Shown piece by piece: positions 27,927 through 37,400 of a stretch of DNA of 64,000 nt. Positions within the stretch are counted from its first letter, which is position 1, and each line of letters starts with the position of its first letter. Origin of the DNA: Slackia isoflavoniconvertens. GTDB taxonomy: Bacteria; Actinomycetota; Coriobacteriia; Coriobacteriales; Eggerthellaceae. The notes beneath the pieces were generated by a model. That model saw nothing but the letters and a program-made list of their open reading frames with translations. It searched no databases and had not been told where the DNA came from. A program made the position numbers and the translations under genes. The stretch is taken from contig NZ_QIBZ01000002.1 in NCBI RefSeq assembly GCF_003725955.1, positions 62,001 through 126,000 on the forward strand, given 5' to 3'.

Positions 27927-28979
27927 ATGGCAGATAAACTCTTAGAAAGCAGCGCCATTAGCGCGTTTTGCTCAAGCGTGGCAACCATGCTCGCTGCAGG
28001 CGTGCAAACCGACGAAGCGGTGCACATGCTTTCGGAAAATCGGGCCGAATCGCAGTTCAAGCGCGTATGCGACAAAGCGTATTCGCACTTGGTAGCTGGT
28101 GAAACCCTTTCGGAATCGATGCAGGCGACAGAAGCATTTCCCGCCTATGCCGTCGAGATGGTGCGCGTGGGCGAGGCATCGGGCCGTACCGAGCGCGTGC
28201 TGCGCAGCCTTGGCTCGTATTACGACAGCGAGCGGCGATCGTTCGCGAAGCTACAAAACGCAGTTGGCTACCCAGCTGCGCTTTTGTGTGTAATGAGCAT
28301 CATCTTGGCATTCACGGTCATTTGGATTTTGCCCATCTTCTCGAAAACCTATGACAACATCGCAGGCTCGCTGACAAACGGGTCGTTTTCCATGGTGGGC
28401 GTTTCGGTCGCCATTGGTTGGGTCGCACTCATCGTGGTGTTAGTGGCCACCATCGCCGCACTCGTTTTATGGGGGCTTTCCCATAACGAAAGCGGCCGCA
28501 TGCGCGTCGCAAAGCTGTTCGAGAAGTTCCCCGCAACACGCCAGGCGATGTATCAAATAGCCTTGTCGCGCTTCACCAACGCGCTCGCAGCGTTCGTCGC
28601 GAGCGGCGTGCAAGACGAAGAGGCGCTGCGCCAAGCCATAGCCACGGTCGACCACGAAGCCCTTATGCCAAAGCTGCAGGCCACGCTCACGAGCATGGCC
28701 GATTTGGACAACCCGCGCAGCCTAGGCCAGGCCATCGTAGAAAACGAAGTGTTCGAGCCCGTATACGGCCGTATGCTTTTGGTGTACACGCGCTCGGGTT
28801 CGACCGACGAAGTTCTGCGCAACCTTTCCGACATTTTCTTTGAAGACGCGAACGCGCAAATTGGTGCTGCCATCGACAGTGTCGAGCCCGCGCTCGCCGC
28901 GTTCCTTACCGTTGCCGTTGGCGCCACGCTCATCGCCGTTATGCTGCCGCTCGTCGGCATCATGGGATCGATTGCGTAA
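27927..28979 (+). CDS. pilC: type II secretion/type IV pilus inner-membrane protein, GspF/PilC family
   Basis: 350 residues, slightly shorter than the usual 400. Start chosen at MADKLLESSAIS with a GAGGAG site 6 bases upstream. It has two T2SSF cytoplasmic helical domains: the first with LAAGVQTDEAVHML and VRVGEASGRTERVLRSLGSYY, the second with LAAFVASGVQDEEALRQAI. Membrane helices lie near residues 118-142, 155-185 and 325-350. PilC-type proteins form the platform on which pilus ATPases act. First gene of a six-gene operon ending with pilT. Confidence 0.88.
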   Translation: MADKLLESSAISAFCSSVATMLAAGVQTDEAVHMLSENRAESQFKRVCDKAYSHLVAGETLSESMQATEAFPAYAVEMVRVGEASGRTERVLRSLGSYYDSERRSFAKLQNAVGYPAALLCVMSIILAFTVIWILPIFSKTYDNIAGSLTNGSFSMVGVSVAIGWVALIVVLVATIAALVLWGLSHNESGRMRVAKLFEKFPATRQAMYQIALSRFTNALAAFVASGVQDEEALRQAIATVDHEALMPKLQATLTSMADLDNPRSLGQAIVENEVFEPVYGRMLLVYTRSGSTDEVLRNLSDIFFEDANAQIGAAIDSVEPALAAFLTVAVGATLIAVMLPLVGIMGSIA

Positions 28980-28988
28980 GGTCGCGCC

Positions 28989-29315
28989 ATGTTTCACGAA
29001 ATAACAGATTCGCAACTCGCAAAACGCCGCACGCGCCGCATAGCCGTGACATGCGCCGTGGCATGCGTGCTCGTTGCAGCGTTCCTCATTGTAGGTGCGC
29101 TGCAGACGCACGCACGCGAGCAGGGCGCCGCCGCACTTCGCGAGAGCATCATAAACGCAGCCAAGCAATGCTGCGCAATCGAAGGCAGCTATCCGTCAAC
29201 TCTGGAGCATTTGGAGGAACACTACGGCGTCGTGGTCAACGACGATGACTATGTTGTTTCTTACGAAAGCTTCGCCGACAACGTGATGCCAACCGTGGTG
29301 GTGACGCCGCGATGA
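28989..29315 (+). CDS. pseudopilin-like small membrane protein
   Basis: 108 residues with a basic N-terminus (KRRTRR), one helix at about residues 18-40 and a short soluble domain with CCAIEGSYPSTLEHLEEHYG, which resembles the post-helix region of minor pseudopilins. A standard prepilin cleavage site (Gly then Phe-Thr-Leu-x-Glu) is not evident. Starts 9 bases after pilC and overlaps the next gene by 4 bases (ATGA), so it is part of the operon. Confidence 0.7.
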   Translation: MFHEITDSQLAKRRTRRIAVTCAVACVLVAAFLIVGALQTHAREQGAAALRESIINAAKQCCAIEGSYPSTLEHLEEHYGVVVNDDDYVVSYESFADNVMPTVVVTPR

Positions 29316-29875
29316 ATACGCATGACGAAATGGCGCCCACGCCCGAAGAGCTCGAAGCCGAACAGCGCACACGCGCCTATTCATCGCTCGCTCACCTTGG
29401 GCTCGAAACCGAGCGGCGAACGTTTTCGCCCAAGCGTATTTTTCCCCAGTTGGTTTTAGGCGTGTTCTTTATCGCGCTGCTGCTGGCGCTCACAACGGGC
29501 GCGCTCGTGTACAAATCAATCATCGATTCGGCCGCGCAGAGCAGCAGCTCGCGCCAGGGCGCCGCCCTTGTATGCAACGCGGTGCATGCCAACGATGCCC
29601 AAGGGGCGATTGCAACGGGAACGGGTCCCGAGGGTCGCTCGCTTGTTATTGTGGAAGAGCTGCAATCGGGCACGTTTGAAACGCGCTTCTATTTGTACCA
29701 GGACCAAATTTTGCAGGAATACAGCATCGCCGGAACCCCGTACACACCCGAGAAGGCATCGGTCGTGGCCGATTCCGACACATTCGAGTTCACGTATTCG
29801 AAGGGCCTTTTAAGCGTGACCACCGACCAGGGCACGTCGAACGTGGCTCTGCGCAGTGCGCAAGGGGGTGCTTAA
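29312..29875 (+). CDS. pilus-operon membrane protein, DUF4860-like
   Basis: 187 residues: a charged cytoplasmic segment of about 45 residues, one transmembrane helix near 49-72 (FPQLVLGVFFIALLLAL), then an exported domain of about 115 residues with FETRFYLYQDQILQEYSIAGTPY. It resembles DUF4860-type proteins seen beside pilin-like genes, but this is from memory of pattern only. ATGA overlap with the preceding gene. Confidence 0.65.
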   Translation: MNTHDEMAPTPEELEAEQRTRAYSSLAHLGLETERRTFSPKRIFPQLVLGVFFIALLLALTTGALVYKSIIDSAAQSSSSRQGAALVCNAVHANDAQGAIATGTGPEGRSLVIVEELQSGTFETRFYLYQDQILQEYSIAGTPYTPEKASVVADSDTFEFTYSKGLLSVTTDQGTSNVALRSAQGGA

Positions 29876-29876
29876 C

Positions 29877-30314
29877 ATGCCTCGTCAAGAACACTACGAC
29901 TTCCTGGCACGCAGCGGCGGCGCATCGCGCAATAAACGCCGTTCGAACTGGTCAAGCACCGCATTTCTGGTCGAATCGCTCGTGTTGCTGTTCTTCCTTA
30001 TCGCATGTTTGGCCGTATTCACGCAGATGTTCGCCCATTCATGGCAGGCATCCTCGAACGCAAGCAGGCTCTCGGCAGCCTGCGTCGTTGCGCAAAACGC
30101 CGCTGAGGATTTTGAAGCAAACCCCCAGGGTGTGCAAAACGGCGCATTCGACGTGAACGACGCGGACGGCGCGAGCTTCCACGTGAACCGCACCGTCGAA
30201 AGCGAAGCTACGGCAGCCGGCACCATGTATACCGTTCACATTGCCGTAAGCGACGATACCGGTGAGGTTTATTCGCTCGAGGCACAACGCTATATGGAAG
30301 GGGGCGCGCGGTGA
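29877..30314 (+). CDS. pilin-like membrane protein
   Basis: 145 residues from the ATG after a strong AAGGGGGTG site; an in-frame start 7 codons upstream overlaps the previous gene and lacks a site. The N-terminal helix STAFLVESLVLLFFLIACL has a Glu at the fifth position of a hydrophobic run, as in type IV pilins, but no clear Gly before it. The exported part has strand-rich character (FHVNRTVESEATAAGTMYTVHIAVSDD). Probably a minor pilin; overlaps the next gene by 4 bases. Confidence 0.65.
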   Translation: MPRQEHYDFLARSGGASRNKRRSNWSSTAFLVESLVLLFFLIACLAVFTQMFAHSWQASSNASRLSAACVVAQNAAEDFEANPQGVQNGAFDVNDADGASFHVNRTVESEATAAGTMYTVHIAVSDDTGEVYSLEAQRYMEGGAR

Positions 30315-30790
30315 CGAAGAAAACCGAAGGCTTGCGCGTTGGCCCCATTACGCTGGTCACGCTTATTGCCGCATTGCTCTTGGCTGTGCTCGCCGTACTG
30401 TGCGCAACCACCGCAAACGCGCAGGCCACCATGGCGAATCGCCAGGCGACGTCGCTCACCGAGGCGTACGCGATTGACTCATGCGGGCAGCGCATGGTCG
30501 CAGGTATCGAAGAGTCGCTTAGTCAGGGCGACGTCGCAGCCGCGCTCACGACCGCCAAGCTCGATGCCATCGCGAACAACGCGAAAGCCGCAGACGGCGC
30601 ATGCGATTTGAATATCGAATCGGAGTACGACGGTTCAACGGTCTCTTTCACTATTTCGGCGCCGAGCGGCAAAACGCTGTGCGCAAAAGTAACCCGTGAA
30701 AACGCGTCGGTCTCTGTCGAGGAATGGAAACTGACGACAGCACAAGAAACGCCGCAGGACGAGCTGTGGTCTTCGAACAACACGAAGTAG
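30311..30790 (+). CDS. pilus-operon membrane protein, function unknown
   Basis: 159 residues from a GTG start that overlaps the previous stop (GTGA). One N-terminal helix (residues 11-33, VGPITLVTLIAALLLAVLAV), then an exported domain of about 125 residues with three Cys. It belongs to the pilus-like operon by spacing and by its single-helix exported layout. No family recognised. Confidence 0.65.
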   Translation: MTKKTEGLRVGPITLVTLIAALLLAVLAVLCATTANAQATMANRQATSLTEAYAIDSCGQRMVAGIEESLSQGDVAAALTTAKLDAIANNAKAADGACDLNIESEYDGSTVSFTISAPSGKTLCAKVTRENASVSVEEWKLTTAQETPQDELWSSNNTK

Positions 30791-30807
30791 ATTCGCGAGG
30801 AGTTAGC

Positions 30808-31881
30808 ATGAATTTGCAGAGCCTTTTGAAGAAAATGATCGACGTCAAAGCCTCCGACGTATTCGTCAATGCCGGACTGCCGCTTTCATATCAAACGAAC
30901 GGCGTACATGTGCGCACCGACACCGATCCTTTCACCCCTGCCGACACCAAGGAGTTCATCTCGCTTGTCTACGAGCTCGCCGGCCGCAATATGAAACCGT
31001 TCGAGCGAAGCATGAATCACGATGACGATTTCAGCTTTGCGGTTTCTGGCGTCGGGCGCTTCCGTGCGAACATTTTCCGCCAGCGCGGCTCGTACGGCGC
31101 GGTTATTCGTGTGATTCCCTTTGGGCTGCCCACGCCCGAAGAAATGCACATTCCCGAGCAGGTCATGCAGCTGGCCGATGTGAACAAGGGCCTCGTGCTT
31201 ATTACCGGCCCCGCTGGCTCAGGCAAATCGACCACGCTCGCATGCTTGCTCGACCGCATGAACCACGGCCGCACGGGACACATCATTACGATGGAAGATC
31301 CCATTGAGTACGTGCACAAGCATGGCACCTGCATTATCACGCAGCGTGAAGTGCCTACCGATATCGCAACGTTCCCTGAAGCGCTGCGCTCGGCCATGCG
31401 CGAGAGCCCCGATGTGATTCTGCTTGGCGAAATGCGCGACGCCGAAACCATCGGCACCGCAGTGAACGCGGCCGAAATGGCGCAACTCGTGCTTTCCACA
31501 TTGCACACCACCAGCGCCGCCGATACCGTCGAGCGCATCGTTGACGCATTCCCGCCTAGCCAGCAACGCCAAATGCGCATTCAGCTTTCCATGGTACTGC
31601 AGGCGACGGTGGCCCAGCAGCTCGTACCTACCGTCGATGGCGGAAGCATGCCGGTGTTCGAGATCATGATTATGAACACCGCTATTCGCAATTTGATTCG
31701 CGAGGAAAAAGCGTACCAGATCGATTCGGTTATCGCGTCGAATGCGAAGGCTGGCATGCAAACCATGGATCAAGCCCTGTTCGCGGCTTTCAAGGAAGAC
31801 AAAATCACCAAGGAAACGGCCTTGAATTACGCCAATCACCAAGAAGCGCTCGTCCGTCGGTTCGATGCAGAACACCTGTAA
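30808..31881 (+). CDS. pilT: type IV pilus ATPase of the PilT (retraction) type
   Basis: 357 residues, the normal PilT length. Start chosen at MNLQSLLKKMIDVKASDVFV with a GAGGAG site. It has the N-terminal PAS-like domain, Walker A GPAGSGKST (residues 134-142), Asp box EDPIEYVH, Walker B VILLGEMRD, His box LSTLHTTSA, and a C-terminal AIRNLIRE motif, which marks PilT rather than the extension ATPase PilB. In the family it powers pilus disassembly and retraction from the inner face of the membrane. It is the last gene of the operon; no PilB, major pilin or prepilin peptidase is present in this window. Confidence 0.92.
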   Translation: MNLQSLLKKMIDVKASDVFVNAGLPLSYQTNGVHVRTDTDPFTPADTKEFISLVYELAGRNMKPFERSMNHDDDFSFAVSGVGRFRANIFRQRGSYGAVIRVIPFGLPTPEEMHIPEQVMQLADVNKGLVLITGPAGSGKSTTLACLLDRMNHGRTGHIITMEDPIEYVHKHGTCIITQREVPTDIATFPEALRSAMRESPDVILLGEMRDAETIGTAVNAAEMAQLVLSTLHTTSAADTVERIVDAFPPSQQRQMRIQLSMVLQATVAQQLVPTVDGGSMPVFEIMIMNTAIRNLIREEKAYQIDSVIASNAKAGMQTMDQALFAAFKEDKITKETALNYANHQEALVRRFDAEHL

Positions 31882-31940
31882 CCGACGAGCTTTGCCCATA
31901 CGCTGCACCCGCATTGGCAGGCGCAGCTCTCGCGAATACA

Positions 31941-31982
31941 AAAGAGGGAATGCGGCCTGGGCCGCATTCCCTCTTTTTTTCT
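31941..31982 (+). terminator. strong intrinsic terminator after pilT
   Basis: Stem of 15 bases (AAGAGGGAATGCGGC and its exact complement) with a 4-base loop and a following T7 run. It closes the pilus-like operon 60 bases after the stop codon. Confidence 0.95.
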
Positions 31983-32072
31983 TGCGAAGAACACACCGCT
32001 CGAAAACGCCGATTGCGCGAGCGACGATTGATTACACCCTTGAGCAAAAACGTGTAGCGCCCAGCTCACGGC

Positions 32073-32426
32073 TCATTGCAAGCAGGGCGTGAGCACTTCT
32101 TTCGTTTTACGGTACTCGGCCGCCACTTTCGCGTACAACTCGTCGGCGCCTTCGAGGCTGCCAGCACGTAACACCTCGGTAAGCTCGCTTGAGGGCGCAT
32201 ACAAATTGTCGAGTCCGAGGTTTTGACACACGCCCTTCAACGTATGAGCCGCCATGAACGCTGCCTTCACGTCCTGCGCGGCAAGAGCCTCTCCGAGCTT
32301 GGCGAAACTCTCGTCTTCGAAAAATTTGCCCACAAAACGAGCGATCAGCGCATCGCCCATCAGGCGATTCGTGACCCCTTCATAATCACAACCAAGCTCA
32401 TGGTATGCTTGCTCGAGAGTCGTCAT
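32073..32426 (-). CDS. free-standing histidine phosphotransfer (HPt) protein
   Basis: 117 residues, all helical, one HPt domain. The phosphoacceptor is His61 in AAHTLKGVCQNLGL, the classical HPt signature. It begins only 3 bases after the stop of the GGDEF-REC-HD-GYP gene and is surely in its operon. HPt proteins carry phosphate from the receiver of a hybrid kinase to the receiver of a response regulator. The hybrid kinase encoded 10 kb upstream on the same strand, and the receiver in the neighbouring c-di-GMP enzyme, are the obvious partners by position; that pairing is inference. Confidence 0.88.
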   Translation of the reverse strand: MTTLEQAYHELGCDYEGVTNRLMGDALIARFVGKFFEDESFAKLGEALAAQDVKAAFMAAHTLKGVCQNLGLDNLYAPSSELTEVLRAGSLEGADELYAKVAAEYRKTKEVLTPCLQ

Positions 32427-32429
32427 GCG

Positions 32430-34319
32430 TTAACTCCTTTTCCTTGCTACTGTCTGGGGGGGGAAGAATTCGCCCACCGACTTTTTAACCTCTTCTGCAA
32501 TACGATCGCTCGACTCTTCAAAGCACTCTATGAGCAGCGGGTTGAATTCGCCGCATTCTCCATGAAGAATCATTTCTACGGCACGCTCATGCGGCAGCGC
32601 GCTTTTATACACGCGTTCGCTCACAAGGGCGTCATAGGTATCGGCTAGCGAAACGACCTGCGCGGAAATAGGGATTTGCTCGCCCTTCAGCCCGTCGGGG
32701 TAGCCGCCGCCATCCCAGCGTTCGTGATGCCAACGGCAAATTTCGCACGCCGTTCGGAAAAAGCGGGGATATTCATCGTATGCATCCAAGCCGGCGAGCA
32801 TATCGGCGCCCTTCACGGTATGCGTTTTCATAATCTCGAATTCTTCGCTTGTCAGGCCCTGCGGCTTGTTGAGCACATTATCGGGAATAGCCAGTTTGCC
32901 AATGTCGTGCAACATGGAAGCCGCCACGATATTCGAGCGGTCTTCCCCCGTAATGTCATATTTATCGGTTTTGGCAATAAGGCATTCAATAAGAAGGTTG
33001 GTGATGGCGCACACATGCCGCGCGTGTAGACCGCTTCCGCCATTATGCATATCCATGGCGCCGCCCACGATGCCCAGCAAAATACTGTTTGCCCTTTCGC
33101 GCTCGAAATACTGGCGCGACAGCAATGCGCTCAGCCTACGCTGGCGAGCATACAGGCGCATGATATTGCTCACGCGTTGGCGCACCACGCGCGCATCGAA
33201 CGGCCGGCTGATATAGTCTGAAGCACCCAGCTCGTAAGCGCGCAGCGCCGCATCGTCGGAATTTTCGCCGGAAATCATGATAACGGGCACGTCGTCGATA
33301 AGGTCGGTCGACACCATATAGGAAAGCACATCGAAACCGTTCATCACGGGCATGATGATATCGAGCAGCACGAGTGAGATTTCTTTGCCATGCTCTTGCA
33401 ACAGCTTCACTGCTTCGCGCCCGTTCACGGCTTCGATAACTTCGTACTCGTCACCAAGCATTTCACGCAGAATCATGCGATTCACCTCGGCGTCATCGAC
33501 AATAAGCAAAAGCGGCTTGCAAAATTCGCTCGACTCGAGGGGGTTGATATCGGTAGCCACGCAGCCCCTTGTGCTTTTCGCGCGATACATAAGCCCATCG
33601 GCTTGCTGCATGGCAGCCTCGACGGTCTCGCCATTGGCAACAACGCCACCGATACTCACCGAAAGGAACTGGTTATCATAGTTAGGTATCGGTGTTTGCG
33701 CCACGGCATCGCATATGGCGTGAAGGCGGTGCGAAAAGGTCTCTTGATCGATATTAGGCATCACGAGCAAGAATTCGTCACCGCCGAAACGCACGAACAC
33801 ATCGGAGTCATGCATGCATCGCTTCATTGCCTCCACAGCGGCATGCAGCGCCAAATCGCCCGCATGATGGCCCATGGAGTCGTTCACAAGCTTGAAATCA
33901 TCCAAATCGATAACGGCAACGCCCGCGAAAATACGTTGGTGCCGCAACTCGTCTTCATAGAAGCGGCGATTGTATATACCCGTCAACGCATCGGTATACA
34001 GAAGATGGCGATTTCGCAGGTCAATTTCCTCTTCAGGAGCCGATACGCACAAAAGCACGCGAGGGTCACCGGCGACACTTACATAGCGAGCCGTGGCCTT
34101 GAAGCTTTCGCCCGCCAAACGCAGCGTCCAATCCCTTTCCCCGCCGCCTTGGTCGAAAAGCTCTTCGGCGACCATTTTTCCGCATTCTTCAAAGAGCAAA
34201 CATTTATTGCAGAGCACATCGCTCTTCGTAATAAGGCGCACCACAGGATATTCGTTGAGCAGGAGTGCAATCTGCTCTTGCGCTTGAGAGTTTGACAACT
34301 CTTGTATTGCGTCGTCCAT
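32430..34319 (-). CDS. response regulator with GGDEF, REC and HD-GYP domains (c-di-GMP turnover)
   Basis: 629 residues, soluble. Start chosen at MDDAIQELSNSQ after an AGGTAC site; upstream in-frame starts lack one. Order: an N-terminal sensor-like segment with Cys residues (DVLCNKCLLFEECGK); a GGDEF domain (about 115-275) with intact RFGGDEF near residue 177; a receiver domain with the phosphoacceptor Asp near residue 319 in LLDIIMPVMNG; an HD-GYP domain with MLHDIGKL near residue 467 and HHERWDGGGYP. Both the cyclase and the phosphodiesterase motifs are intact, so one polypeptide could make and break c-di-GMP, switched by phosphorylation. It is followed by an HPt gene. Confidence 0.9.
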   Translation of the reverse strand: MDDAIQELSNSQAQEQIALLLNEYPVVRLITKSDVLCNKCLLFEECGKMVAEELFDQGGGERDWTLRLAGESFKATARYVSVAGDPRVLLCVSAPEEEIDLRNRHLLYTDALTGIYNRRFYEDELRHQRIFAGVAVIDLDDFKLVNDSMGHHAGDLALHAAVEAMKRCMHDSDVFVRFGGDEFLLVMPNIDQETFSHRLHAICDAVAQTPIPNYDNQFLSVSIGGVVANGETVEAAMQQADGLMYRAKSTRGCVATDINPLESSEFCKPLLLIVDDAEVNRMILREMLGDEYEVIEAVNGREAVKLLQEHGKEISLVLLDIIMPVMNGFDVLSYMVSTDLIDDVPVIMISGENSDDAALRAYELGASDYISRPFDARVVRQRVSNIMRLYARQRRLSALLSRQYFERERANSILLGIVGGAMDMHNGGSGLHARHVCAITNLLIECLIAKTDKYDITGEDRSNIVAASMLHDIGKLAIPDNVLNKPQGLTSEEFEIMKTHTVKGADMLAGLDAYDEYPRFFRTACEICRWHHERWDGGGYPDGLKGEQIPISAQVVSLADTYDALVSERVYKSALPHERAVEMILHGECGEFNPLLIECFEESSDRIAEEVKKSVGEFFPPQTVARKRS

Positions 34320-34475
34320 ATGTGTACCTGTTCCTATTGCTTCCCACTGTTGAGGTTGCGCGCGCTCGTCACACGGCACCGCAATAATACTCTTTCTCAA
34401 ATGAATCGGGTAAAACAATTGAAGAAGGGACGCCAAAAGTTGCCCTTGTGCTCCTTCTTCGTTTCACCTTGCGAT

Positions 34476-37400
34476 TCACGCTTCCGCATCGTTCGAACCG
34501 TTCTGCTCGGACACAATGACCGTAGACGATTCAACAGTGGGCAGCCCGAGCATTGTACGGAGGCGATTTTCTGGCTCAAGCAGGATTTCGGCCATGCGCG
34601 CGCGAATATCGTCCTCCGTCGGCAAGACGCCAGTCTCAAACGAGTCCATGAGCATATCCCATTCAATGGCGCTGTAACAATCATCGTAGTCGCTGTATCC
34701 CAAAAGGTTATAGACCCATGCGTTTATATAAGCCCGCTCTTCGCCCTCAGGCACATGAAGCGAAATGCGATCAGCCTCCTCGTTGGCTTCAACCGCGCCA
34801 TCGAAGACGTAGGCTATTTTCGGCGAAGGATACACGAGCTGCGGCACCGGGCTTCCCACCGTGAGGCTCACAAGCGCAGCGTCACCCGAAAACACCCCAA
34901 AGCCGATGTTGTTTTTATTCAAGTAATGCACATCGTCAGAGGTCGGGGATTCATTCGCAATGAAACACGCGCTTTTAAGCGCCGTGCAATTCGCGAATGC
35001 CGTATCGCCAATAGAGAGCGTTCTCGCGGTGACGCTCACATGCGTGAGGTTTGCGCATCCCTCGAAGGCACTTTGCTCCATACCGAACTTTACGGAAGGG
35101 GCATAAATATCGACGCTTGCTACGCTCGACCCGGCGAATGCGCGCGAACCGATGTATCGCAAGTTCGGCGCACTCGACCAATCGATAGCCCAGTCTCCCA
35201 TCGTGTTCTCGAATGCGCCCACGAGATTCAGGCCCGCCGTGCTTGTGGCTCCGAAGATTTCGGTCGTCGTCGAACGCAGCTTAATGGTGCCATTCAAAGC
35301 CGCCGGCGAGCCCAAAAGCAGGCTCGCCTCGTTGGGCGCCTCGCCGCCAAGGCAGCCATACAAAATAAGGGAGCCGTCATCTTGCCTATCGACCGCAAAA
35401 TCGTTCACGTTGTCAATGCGCACGAATCGGCTGTCATAACCGCCGGAAATGTTGCTCGGGGCATACCATTTGCACGCTTCGGCATTGGGGTTTTCAGTCG
35501 TGGCAAAGTTCACAGCGCTCGATCGCGATGCCACAAAGCCCAAATTCGCGCAGCCCCTTAACGCATTGGCCCCAACGTCAACCGCGTTCGGCGAGCCGAT
35601 GAACAGCGCCTGGAGGTTCTCGCAATTCTCGAACGCGCCCCTGCCGATAGACGAAACGCTCTCGGGAAGCGAGACCGACCTCAATGAGGCATCTCCCGCG
35701 AATGCGTAGGGAGCAAGGGCATTGACGTAAACCGTTTCGCCTTCTTTATTTACAAACGTGCCGTCGAATTCTTCTGCGCCCTCGTTATCGTAAAGCAAGG
35801 TCGTTTTTCCATCTGCCGTGTAATACACGAAGCCTTCCCGGGACCCCTCGAGCACCGTCACCGTTGCATTTGGCGCACCCGCAGCCGCCTTGCGCTGCTC
35901 GACCTTAGCCGCTATGTCTTCGTTTGTGCACACGATTGTTTGCACATTGCCGCCCGCAAGGCAGCCGTCTTCGAGCTCGATGGATTCACATCCGCTATCG
36001 AGGACGAGTGTGGTTGCTGACGAATTGCCCTCGAACGCGCCTTTTTCAATGCGAGACTGCATTTGCAAGAAAACGGTATCGATGCCCAATTCGGGCACGC
36101 GGAAAACGCTATCCTCAGTTTGGAGCACGCCATTGCAGAAAGCCATCTGACATTTAGGGTCGCTCGCCAAGGCGATGGAAATCGTGCGCGATTCCTCGAT
36201 GGCATCGACATACCGCACAATGAACGCGTCGAGCACGTCGTCCTCCACCACGATGTCGCAATTCTGGAGTTTCGTGAGGTCAATGTCGGGTAAATCGTCG
36301 GCCGACGCTGCGTGCACGACGAGCGTTTTAATCGCGTTCCCATCGGGCACCACCACTCGATGCACCCCCTCGGGCACATCGAGTTTGGTCACACCGTAGG
36401 GTATGCCGATATATTCGGTACCATCTTTCGATTCAAGAATGCCCTTGTCGGTTACGACGTACGCAGGATTATCGCTCGCCACGTTGTAGCCATCAGTCAC
36501 TCGAATGCCCGAATTCACATTCACATACACAGTCGAAGACGGTACCTCCATAGTATTGACGCTCAAAGCGAAACTCGAACGTTTCGTTTGGTCGTTGAAA
36601 CTATCGACCGCCTGCACGCCCTGGGGCACCGAAAGCGTCGTGGTACCGTCGACGTTTTCATGAATCACCGACTCATCGGCATCGACAAGCGTTTGCAGAC
36701 GACAGGCATTCCTATTGCCCAATTCAGCGTTGTAGCGATAGTTCTCGTCGATCGAATACGTCTGGAAACGCACCCGATACGCAGGGTCGAGCCGGGTCAC
36801 GTCGCCAGGAATAATCACATGTCTGCCAGGCGTTACGGAATAGTAATAGGGAACGCTGGCATCGCCTTCTTTCCACCCCTGCAAAAGCGCATTCAAGTAT
36901 CCCTCGTCATCGATGTTGCCGTTGCTTCTCAAAAACGCCTCTTGGGCATTAACGCTGAAAAGATTGATGGGCAAGAATACGCCCTCGGTCTCTAAGGGCG
37001 CAGTCGACCACACCACATCGCGGTTGCCAAACTCGTCAGGCTCGCCCACAACGAACACATGCGATTCACGCGGCACTATTTCCACTGTGCGCGAAACCCA
37101 TGCATCATCGGTCGAAAGGCGAAACGAAACATTCACGACAGTGGTGGTCGATGGGCAATACCCAGGGTTTTTCTCGCCCGTCGCCGCGTTTTCCCACGAA
37201 TCGATGCGAAAATACGGGTAAGTCGCAAACGATGCCTGATCGCAGCCGAAATAGAGCAAATTGAGGCCATCGTCGGTGAAAAAAGCGTCGATTCCGCAGA
37301 AAATCGTCCACGCATCGAGTTTTTGGCCCCTGTAAAACGCATCGCCCATAGCGCTAATCGTTACCTTGTCGGGGTCGACGCTTCCAAAGGAGGCATTGCC

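Noticed and set aside
34320-34475. Gap before the GGDEF-REC-HD-GYP gene checked for a c-di-GMP riboswitch or a terminator.
   Set aside because: No conserved riboswitch core was recognised. A GAAGAAGG/CCCTTCTTC pairing with a 22-base loop is present but too loose to call a terminator.
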